Assembly: GCA_035299065.1 (NCBI GenBank)
Contig: DATGXI010000190.1
Coordinates: 1 to 26,906 of the forward strand
DNA: 26,906 nucleotides
From: DASPJQ01 sp035299065
Lineage (GTDB): Bacteria > Bacteroidota > Bacteroidia > Flavobacteriales_D > UBA2798
Reading direction: 5' to 3'
The notes under the pieces were generated by a model that was not told the DNA's origin, did not search any database, and saw only the letters and a program-made list of their open reading frames with translations. The position numbers were made by a program, and so were the translations under genes. Below are positions 16,260-21,819 of the stretch, piece by piece (within the stretch, counting starts at the first letter, position 1; every line of letters begins with the position of its first letter).

Positions 16260-17814
16260 CACCGGTTTCAACATTAAAGTTATAATCACTACTGTTGTCT
16301 TCGTCCTTAATATCATCCATTCTTGATTTCACGGTAAGCGTGCTTACGTTATTCTCAAACTCATGGTTAGGGTTCATGGGCGAATACTCGTCCTTAAACG
16401 CAAAACCACTATCAAAGTTCTCAAATCGACTGAATTCCGCAACAAATTTTAAGTTAACATCTGCTAAAGCGCCATTACGGTGCTTGGCTATCAAAATTTG
16501 GGCAAGGCCCTTGGTTGACACGTTGTCAACGTCTGTTATGTTATAATACTCAGGCCTGTATATAAAACCAACAATGTCGGCATCCTGTTCAATGGCTCCC
16601 GATTCACGAAGGTCGCTCAGCATTGGCTTCTTGTCACCTCCCCTGGTCTCAACACTACGGCTCAACTGGCTAAGCGCAATAATGGGTATGTCAAGTTCCT
16701 TGGCAATTTGCTTGATGGAACGTGAAATGTTACTGATTTCCTGCTCACGGTTTCCTTTTCCTTCACCACCGGCCGTCATCAATTGCAAATAGTCAATAAT
16801 AATCATTTCAACTCCGTGCTGTTGTTTTAACCTCCGGGCTTTTGCGCGCAATTCAAAAATGGAAAGCGCGGGTGTATCATCAATAAACAAAGGTGCTTCT
16901 GACAATTTTTTAATACGTGAATGCAATTGCTCGTATTCGTGTGGTTGTAAATTTCCTTTACGCAATTTATCAGAATTCAATTCTGTTTCGCCCGATATTA
17001 AACGATTCACCAGCTGTATGGCACTCATCTCAAGTGAAAACACGGCAACCGGTTTACCAAACTGTGCAGCGGCATTGCGCGCCATGCTCAATACAAATGC
17101 TGTTTTACCCATGGCCGGACGTGCGGCAATTACAATCATATCTGATTTTTGCCAGCCACTTGTTATTTTATCAAGCTCCACAAATCCTGTTGGCACTCCG
17201 CTTACACCATCGGTATTCTTTTTTGCTTTTTCAATCTCATCAATGGCTTCGTGAATCAACTCATGCATTTTGCGGTAATCCTTGCGTATATTGCCTTGCG
17301 TAATTCTGTATAAACCGCTTTCGGTTTTATCCAACAGGTCAAACACATCGGCTGTGTCTTCATACGCATCACGAATGGTGCTTGAGGCAATACCAATCAG
17401 CTCGCGCTGAATATATTTTTGTTGTATAATACGTGCGTGGTATTCAATATTTGCGGCTGAGGCCACGCGGTTGGTTAAACCCGCTATGTATGCCGGCCCG
17501 CCAACCAATTCCAAAAATCCGTTTGAACGCAATTTACTTGTAACCGTTAAAATGTCTATGGGTTGCGAGTCTGAAAACAATTGTTGAATGGCCTCGTAAA
17601 TTTTCTGGTGTGTTTCTTTGTAAAAACTATCAGGCGTTAAAATATCAATGGCATCGTTAATTGCATTTTTTTCAAGCATCATTGCTCCCAATACCGCCTC
17701 TTCCAAATCAACTGCCTGTGGCTGTAATTTTCCTGTCTCCGATAAAATTGGTGATTGTGCGGCCTGCTTAAGGCCAAATTTTTGTGTAACTGCTGTAATA
17801 GGTCGTTTCTCCAT
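16243..17814 (-). CDS. dnaB: Replicative DNA helicase DnaB
   Basis: The 523-residue protein is a full-length DnaB, the hexameric 5'-3' helicase that opens the replication fork and recruits primase. The N-terminal domain begins around DLEEAVLGAMMLEKNAI (~36-52). The RecA-like ATPase domain has Walker A in AARPAMGKTAF (~226-236), SLEMS shortly after, Walker B in MIIIDYLQLM (~333-342), and the arginine-finger/DNA-binding region RESGAIEQDADIVGFIYR. The C-terminal ~50 residues are acidic (DDIKDEDNSSDYNFNVETGDDVPF region). No intein is present, which is worth stating because DnaB often carries one. ATG 17814 fits the family N-terminus. The downstream GATase-like gene overlaps its stop. Confidence 0.97.
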   Translation of the reverse strand: MEKRPITAVTQKFGLKQAAQSPILSETGKLQPQAVDLEEAVLGAMMLEKNAINDAIDILTPDSFYKETHQKIYEAIQQLFSDSQPIDILTVTSKLRSNGFLELVGGPAYIAGLTNRVASAANIEYHARIIQQKYIQRELIGIASSTIRDAYEDTADVFDLLDKTESGLYRITQGNIRKDYRKMHELIHEAIDEIEKAKKNTDGVSGVPTGFVELDKITSGWQKSDMIVIAARPAMGKTAFVLSMARNAAAQFGKPVAVFSLEMSAIQLVNRLISGETELNSDKLRKGNLQPHEYEQLHSRIKKLSEAPLFIDDTPALSIFELRAKARRLKQQHGVEMIIIDYLQLMTAGGEGKGNREQEISNISRSIKQIAKELDIPIIALSQLSRSVETRGGDKKPMLSDLRESGAIEQDADIVGFIYRPEYYNITDVDNVSTKGLAQILIAKHRNGALADVNLKFVAEFSRFENFDSGFAFKDEYSPMNPNHEFENNVSTLTVKSRMDDIKDEDNSSDYNFNVETGDDVPF

Positions 17815-18115
17815 GCTATCTAAAGTACGTTCAGCAGCCTTACGGGTTCAGCGCTAAATCAATCTTTTTAAAAAGTTATGAAATTTGGTCTTTAACATTT
17901 GTTAATAGACTCTAAAACTCATAAACTCACCCTTCCTAAATATAATTCTTTATTTTCAATTTTCGTAATTGCCTTTCAACCAAATACCACGGGCTTGTTA
18001 ACACCTTTTAAGCAATAGGACTCCAACAAACTGACCAAAACGTTAAAACTAATGATGAATAAAAGCAACCAAAGGGTGGGTTTAACCGTATACCTTTTGT
18101 TAAAAGGATTTAAAA
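17815..18115. other. Divergent dnaB/rpoD control region, no gene
   Basis: 301 bases between divergent start codons. It holds a perfect TTAAC-ATTT-GTTAA dyad (17892-17905) that could be a regulator site. Before rpoD there is an imperfect -7-like word, TATACCTTTTG, about 20 bases upstream of the ATG, and a purine-rich AAAAGGA that could serve as ribosome site. No exact TAnnTTTG with a spaced TTTG was found for either gene. Confidence 0.4.
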
Positions 18116-18988
18116 ATGAGACAATTAAAGATCTCAAAGCAGGTAACCAACAGGGAAACTGCGTCACTTGATAAGTATCTGCAGGACATCAGCAAAATTG
18201 AGATGATCAATGCTGAGGAAGAAGTTGAATTAGCGCGCAGGATAAAACAAGGTGACCAGGCTGCTCTTGAACGGTTAACCGCTGCGAACTTACGCTTCGT
18301 GGTTTCGGTATCAAAACAATACCAAAACCAGGGGCTCACACTATCTGACCTCATCAACGAAGGAAATCTTGGTTTGATCAAAGCCGCACAACGGTTTGAT
18401 GAAACACGTGGATTTAAATTTATTTCGTACGCTGTGTGGTGGATTCGTCAATCAATTTTACAGGCATTGGCCGAGCAGTCACGTATTGTTCGCCTTCCGC
18501 TAAATAAAATTGGTTCAATCAACCGTATCAATAAAACATTCTCAAAACTTGAGCAAATGTATGAGCGTCCGCCTAACGAAGACGAAATTGCCGAAGTACT
18601 TGAAATGACTCCCGAGGAAGTGCGCACTGCCCTTCGCCAAAGTGGCCGTCATGCAAGTATGGATGCACCTTTGAAAGAAGGTGAGGACGATAGCTCAAGC
18701 ATGATGGATGTTTACATTAGTGAAGATCAACCCATGCCCGATTTGGTTTTGAATAAAGAATCGTTGCGCAAGGAAATTGAACGTTCATTAACCACCTTAA
18801 CACAACGTGAGGCCGATGTGGTTCGTTTGTTTTTTGGTTTGAATGGCCAGCATCAGCACACGCTTGAAGAAATAGGTTCAAAATTTGATTTGACACGTGA
18901 ACGCGTGCGCCAAATAAAAGAAAAAGCCGTAAGGCGTTTAAAACATACATCAAGAAGTAAATTGCTTAAAACATATTTGGCTGATTAA
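18116..18988 (+). CDS. rpoD: Primary sigma factor RpoD (Bacteroidota short form)
   Basis: The 290-residue protein has sigma-70 region 1.2 (~15-45, SLDKYLQDISKIEMINAEEE), region 2 (~52-125, with NLGLIKAAQRFDETRGFKF and the -10-reading helix WWIRQSILQALAEQSR), region 3 (~130-205) and region 4 (~225-283, with the helix-turn-helix TLEEIGSKFDLTRERVRQIKEKA). Region 1.1 and the non-conserved insertion of proteobacterial RpoD are absent, as is normal for the primary sigma of Bacteroidota, which directs transcription from -33 TTTG / -7 TAnnTTTG promoters. Boxes of that type are seen in this window. It is monocistronic, ending in a strong terminator. Confidence 0.97.
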   Translation: MRQLKISKQVTNRETASLDKYLQDISKIEMINAEEEVELARRIKQGDQAALERLTAANLRFVVSVSKQYQNQGLTLSDLINEGNLGLIKAAQRFDETRGFKFISYAVWWIRQSILQALAEQSRIVRLPLNKIGSINRINKTFSKLEQMYERPPNEDEIAEVLEMTPEEVRTALRQSGRHASMDAPLKEGEDDSSSMMDVYISEDQPMPDLVLNKESLRKEIERSLTTLTQREADVVRLFFGLNGQHQHTLEEIGSKFDLTRERVRQIKEKAVRRLKHTSRSKLLKTYLAD

Positions 18989-19024
18989 AACATTTTAAGG
19001 TTGTACTTAGTTATGCCAAGATTT

Positions 19025-19061
19025 AAAATCCGGTTCATGAAAATGGGCCGGATTTTTTTTT
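19025..19061 (+). terminator. Strong rho-independent terminator of rpoD
   Basis: AAAATCCGG (19025-19033) pairs with CCGGATTTT (19048-19056). Inside, two T:G wobbles and CAT:ATG extend the stem to 14 bp, closed by a GAAA tetraloop. An unbroken T-run continues to 19061. Confidence 0.9.
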
Positions 19062-19095
19062 GCACTGATTCAACTTATTTTTTTTCGCTTCGCGG

Positions 19096-19121
19096 CCACA
19101 GATTACACGGATTACACAGAT
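19096..19121. repeat. Three tandem ACACRGATT units
   Basis: Three successive 9-base units (CACAGATT, ACACGGATT, ACACAGAT) lie in the gene-free stretch after rpoD. Such ACACAGATT strings are, from general experience, common in Bacteroidota intergenic DNA. No function is known. Confidence 0.5.
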
Positions 19122-19322
19122 GTTTCATGCAAGTGGATCAATAATCAAAGTACAATTATCAATGATCGGAACTACACGAGCGGGCGTTTTTGAACGGTAA
19201 TCTCCGGCCTCTTCCTGAGACCGACAGTTAAAAACTCCGATCAGGAATAAACTAAAAGAAGGTCGAAGGATCTGGCCGGTTCCAGTAAATTTTATGATTT
19301 CTTTATGCTGCCCCCTCGCCTG

Positions 19323-19354
19323 GAATTATGAATCATGGATATTGAATTATGAAT
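19323..19354. repeat. Direct repeat GAATTATGAAT, two copies
   Basis: GAATTATGAAT occurs at 19323-19333 and 19344-19354, 21 bases apart, immediately outside the REP-like element copy B. Confidence 0.55.
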
Positions 19355-19359
19355 GGCTC

Positions 19360-19448
19360 GGGCCGGGCTATCGCTAATAGTCCTCCTTTAATTTGCAGTA
19401 TAATAAAGAATTTAAAAAGTCCGGGCTATCACGCTCTATCCCTGGCAG
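19360..19448 (-). repeat. REP-like two-armed repeat, copy B (inverted)
   Basis: Read on the minus strand, the left arm (19448-19422) matches copy A (3836-3862) in 25 of 27 positions and the right arm (19384-19360) matches copy A's right arm (3903-3927) in all 25. The middle differs in sequence and slightly in length but is A/T-rich in both. Conserved palindromic arms around a diverged core argue for selection or mobility of the arms, not simple segment duplication. The copy ends 31 bases before ATG 19480. Confidence 0.8.
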
Positions 19449-19468
19449 GGTATCTTCGTAAAAAAGAG

Positions 19469-19476
19469 TATATTTG
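19469..19476 (+). promoter_or_regulatory. -7 box TATATTTG abutting the start at 19480
   Basis: Exact match to TAnnTTTG, ending three bases before ATG 19480. Transcription would begin at or just inside the start codon. No TTTG is seen at the -33 distance, which falls at the edge of REP-like copy B. Confidence 0.45.
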
Positions 19477-19479
19477 AAA

Positions 19480-19959
19480 ATGCATTTTCAACAAATTAAA
19501 TTCATTTTAGTTTTCATCCTGGTCGGCATGTTGAGTTCTTCACTAAAGCCTGATAACGCAAAATTCAGTGTTTTGCTTGTTGATTATTCTGATGGCTTAG
19601 GACACATGCGATCCATTCTGGTTGACCAAAATTCAATTACGTTTTTTACCAATTGCGATTACGAATACGATAGCTGCAAAGGCGCCACAAAAACGCTTTA
19701 TGAGCGCAAACTTACCAGGGCCGAATCTTCTGGTTATTACAACTTCCTGCGTAAGCTAAATTTGAAGGATATTCAAGGCAAGTTTGAAGATCCCAATGAT
19801 AATAGCGGATATCAAATAAACATAACGGTCTCAGGCGATGAACTTATGCGTAGAGAGATTACTTTATACAATGCAACCTTTGCACAAACCGATAGCATCA
19901 TTCAAAAAACCAATGACCTTATTGCGGATGAAAAATATAAATTCTTTCTGAAAAAATGA
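19480..19959 (+). CDS. Small exported protein of unknown function
   Basis: ATG 19480 (MHFQQIKFILVFILVGMLSSS) is chosen over an upstream TTG at 19474, giving 159 residues with a signal peptide cut near SSSLKP. The mature part is alpha/beta with an acidic stretch (DYSDGLGHMRS...TNCDYEYDSCKG); the two Cys could form a disulphide. No known family was recognised. It sits alone between the REP-like repeat and a convergent pair of tiny membrane genes, so there is no operon to suggest a role. Probably periplasmic. Confidence 0.65.
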   Translation: MHFQQIKFILVFILVGMLSSSLKPDNAKFSVLLVDYSDGLGHMRSILVDQNSITFFTNCDYEYDSCKGATKTLYERKLTRAESSGYYNFLRKLNLKDIQGKFEDPNDNSGYQINITVSGDELMRREITLYNATFAQTDSIIQKTNDLIADEKYKFFLKK

Positions 19960-19967
19960 CGTGAGGA

Positions 19968-20075
19968 TTAATTCTTTCGTCTTCTCGGGTCCAGATACCA
20001 AATAAGAGCTATAACTAAAATAAAACCAATTGCCAGAACAATTAATTCTATAAACCCAAAGTTTTGCCCTTCCAT
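19968..20075 (-). CDS. 35-residue single-span membrane protein
   Basis: ATG at 20075, stop TAA at 19968-19970. The product is MEGQNFGFIELIVLAIGFIL followed by VIALIWYLDPRRRKN. It is one uninterrupted hydrophobic helix (~8-28) with a strongly basic end, PRRRK, the usual cytosolic stop-transfer pattern. It starts three bases after the stop of the 33-residue gene, with the same architecture, so the two are probably co-translated. No homologue is recognised. The regular helix, clean flanks and pairing make it more credible than a chance short frame, but expression is unproven. Confidence 0.55.
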   Translation of the reverse strand: MEGQNFGFIELIVLAIGFILVIALIWYLDPRRRKN

Positions 20076-20078
20076 ACC

Positions 20079-20180
20079 TTATTTTTTCTTTCGCGTAAAA
20101 TAAAGGGTTCCTACTATTAACACAGCCACTGCCAAAACAGCCCAAAAAACCAATCCAAATCCTGGCGTTACCAATCCCAT
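20079..20180 (-). CDS. 33-residue single-span membrane protein resembling the F0 b-subunit N-terminus
   Basis: ATG at 20180, stop at 20079-20081. The sequence MGLVTPGFGLVFWAVLAVAV continues LIVGTLYFTRKKK: one hydrophobic helix (~9-27) and a basic end. The LVTPGFGLVFW start is very like the first residues of Bacteroidota ATP synthase subunit b (AtpF: ...TPGxGLIFW), but the long b-subunit helix is absent, so it is a free-standing mini-protein. An exact TATATTTG -7 box lies four bases upstream of its ATG. It overlaps nothing and is followed three bases later by the 35-residue gene. Function unknown. Confidence 0.6.
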   Translation of the reverse strand: MGLVTPGFGLVFWAVLAVAVLIVGTLYFTRKKK

Positions 20181-20184
20181 AAAG

Positions 20185-20192
20185 CAAATATA
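20185..20192 (-). promoter_or_regulatory. -7 box for the two mini-protein genes
   Basis: On the minus strand this reads TATATTTG, an exact TAnnTTTG, ending four bases before ATG 20180. The -33 position falls inside the terminator hairpin of the preceding operon, so terminator and promoter overlap. Confidence 0.5.
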
Positions 20193-20195
20193 AAT

Positions 20196-20223
20196 AAAAA
20201 AAGCCTCCATTTCAGGAGGCTTT
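20196..20223 (-). terminator. Rho-independent terminator of the DUF4331/TPR/His-rich operon
   Basis: On the minus strand AAAGCCTCC pairs with GGAGGCTTT around a six-base loop (stem arms 20215-20223 and 20200-20208), followed by a run of seven T residues in total. It lies 24 bases after the stop of the His-rich lipoprotein gene. Confidence 0.85.
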
Positions 20224-20246
20224 CACCTTAACATTAAAATGCATAA

Positions 20247-20399
20247 TTAGTGTTCGTGATCGTGTTCATCACCCTCTTCATGTTCATGTGTATGGGTTGT
20301 GTCACCATGCTTGTGATCATGATCATGTTTATTGGCACCACCGCATGATGTAAATGAAACATACATTATAGCAGCAAGCACAAAAAATATTTTTTTCAT
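20247..20399 (-). CDS. 50-residue histidine-rich lipoprotein
   Basis: ATG 20399, stop 20247-20249. Residues 1-18 are a signal peptide (MKKIFFVLAAIMYVSFTS) leading to lipobox Cys19 (SFTSCGG). The mature part has only ~32 residues, with ten His among residues 25-50 in HxH pairs (KHDHDHKHG, THTHEHEEG, EHDHEH), mixed with Asp and Glu. This is a typical multivalent metal-binding tail (zinc, nickel, cobalt or copper), and it is predicted to be attached to a membrane facing the periplasm or surface. It starts 17 bases after the TPR lipoprotein stop and precedes the terminator, so it is the last gene of the operon. The metal is unknown; binding is inferred from composition. Confidence 0.8.
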   Translation of the reverse strand: MKKIFFVLAAIMYVSFTSCGGANKHDHDHKHGDTTHTHEHEEGDEHDHEH

Positions 20400-20416
20400 A
20401 ACTTTTAAATTTAATT

Positions 20417-21742
20417 TTACGCTTCTTTTTGCTCAAGTAATTTCACCAATTGCGGGTTTACTTTATTGGCTGCATTCAAATAGGTTTTTCCCTTTTTGGC
20501 ATCACCCATGGCGCTTTCAATTATACCTGCACGTGCATTCAACACAGGCTGTTGTGAATTGGTTCTTTTTGCAATGCGAATGTGTTCCAATGCTTTTTCT
20601 TTATTTCCCTGTTTGTAATAAATCCAGGCAGCAACACTATTCACGTCAATGTTTTGCGGGCGCACCTCCAGCTCCATCTTCACAAACCCAAGCGCTTTTT
20701 CATATTCGCCAAGCGATGCGTAAACATTTGCAATGTCAAGGTTTACAACATGACCTGATGCCTTGTCTTCTTCCAGCATTTTGGTTGTTTCCGTGTATTT
20801 TGCCATGGCTTCTTCTTTTTTGCCCTGCAACAACATGATTTCAGCCAGTTCTTCATGAAATGAAAATTCTGGCATTATTGCAATGGCTTTGTTTAACCAT
20901 TCAATGGCTATATCGTAATGTTCACGTGCTTTTTCAACACGAGCCAATCCTTCCATGGCAAAGGCATAATCAGGACGTGCAGCAAGTATATTCAAATATT
21001 CGTTTTCGGCATCTTTCCAGCGGCCTGTGCTTTCAAATAAAACACCCAATGTTTTCCTGCACCAGCAGTATGGTTCCGATGCGGGCAAACCAGCCTCAAC
21101 AGCCAGTTTCATGGCTTCAATGGATCCTTTATAGTCACCATAAATTTCGCGTAAATAAGATGCGCGCGCGTACGATTCCAAACTGGGTTTCAATAACTGC
21201 ATGCTGTCACATTGTACAACAGCCTCTTCATATTTACCCAATTCAACATTGGCATCTGTCAACACTCCGTATATATAAGCATTTCCTTTTCCAAGTGACT
21301 TTGCCTGGGTGGCTGTTTCGTGTGCTTCCTTAAAACGGTGCTGACTCATTAACACACTTGATTTGTATGTTAAGGCTTCAAACGATTTTTTATTTAGGGA
21401 TAAATCATAATCCAATATTTTTAAAATGGCCGGATAGTAATACGGATGTTCGCCTGTAACACGCGCTTCCTGCATGTATATTTGCACCAATTGCAAAATG
21501 GCTTTTTCATCCTTGTCATTCCTGTTTAGTTTTGCCATTAATTCCGTTACCTTGGTTTTGGTTTTTTCCCATTCCTCGGTTTTGGCCATTTCACCCTGCC
21601 TTGCCTTTAATTCAGGAAAAACAAACCGGGTTACTACCACCTGGTCTTTTTGCTCTGCCGCTTCGGTTTCACCGCATGAAGTAAACGTTACGCCAAGTAC
21701 TGTGGCAAAAAATAATTGAGTTGCTACTCTCGTTATTTTCAT
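20417..21742 (-). CDS. TPR-repeat lipoprotein
   Basis: 441 residues. Signal peptide with lipobox TFTSC (Cys ~23), followed by an acidic GETEAAE stretch that may act as a surface-export signal in Bacteroidota. From ~60 to ~430 the protein is a helical solenoid of tetratricopeptide repeats: ALTYKSSVLMSQHRFKEAHE, GVLTDANVELGKYEEAVVQ, TLGVLFESTGRWKDAENEYL, ANVYASLGEYEKALGFVKME and AAWIYYKQGNKEKALEHIRI show the W/Y-G-Y-A-P-like pattern. TPRs mediate protein contact, so it may scaffold the DUF4331 proteins encoded upstream. It lies 77 bases downstream of the second DUF4331 gene, with a hairpin between, and 17 bases before the His-rich lipoprotein gene. Confidence 0.85.
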   Translation of the reverse strand: MKITRVATQLFFATVLGVTFTSCGETEAAEQKDQVVVTRFVFPELKARQGEMAKTEEWEKTKTKVTELMAKLNRNDKDEKAILQLVQIYMQEARVTGEHPYYYPAILKILDYDLSLNKKSFEALTYKSSVLMSQHRFKEAHETATQAKSLGKGNAYIYGVLTDANVELGKYEEAVVQCDSMQLLKPSLESYARASYLREIYGDYKGSIEAMKLAVEAGLPASEPYCWCRKTLGVLFESTGRWKDAENEYLNILAARPDYAFAMEGLARVEKAREHYDIAIEWLNKAIAIMPEFSFHEELAEIMLLQGKKEEAMAKYTETTKMLEEDKASGHVVNLDIANVYASLGEYEKALGFVKMELEVRPQNIDVNSVAAWIYYKQGNKEKALEHIRIAKRTNSQQPVLNARAGIIESAMGDAKKGKTYLNAANKVNPQLVKLLEQKEA

Positions 21743-21772
21743 AATTCGTTGTTTAGTATTGTTTAAATTAAA

Positions 21773-21801
21773 GGGGAGAATTTCCGAAGAACATTCTCCC
21801 C
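21773..21801 (-). promoter_or_regulatory. Intercistronic hairpin with UUCG tetraloop
   Basis: GGGGAGAA (minus 21801-21794) pairs with TTCTCCCC (21780-21773); an inner T:A pair and TTC:GAA around one bulged G close on a TTCG loop, an exceptionally stable RNA hairpin. The following CTTTAATTT is a poor U-tract. It lies between the DUF4331 stop at 21820 and the TPR start at 21742, so it may be a partial terminator or a 3'-end stabiliser that lowers expression of the TPR and His-rich genes. Confidence 0.6.
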
Positions 21802-21819
21802 TCCTTACTTTTATTGTGG

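Noticed and set aside
16243..17814. Intein or insertion within DnaB
   Set aside because: The frame is a normal-length helicase with continuous motifs; no splicing-domain residues seen.
20079..20180. Truncated ATP synthase subunit b pseudogene
   Set aside because: Only the first ~12 residues resemble AtpF; the frame ends with a normal basic stop-transfer and stop codon, no remnant of the long b-subunit helix follows, and no other atp gene is nearby.
20332..21333. Two long plus-strand frames (168 and 157 codons) across the TPR and His-rich genes
   Set aside because: Both are antisense to genes with clear lipoboxes and repeats; their products are low-complexity and His/Gln/Leu rich, as antisense of TPR codons gives.
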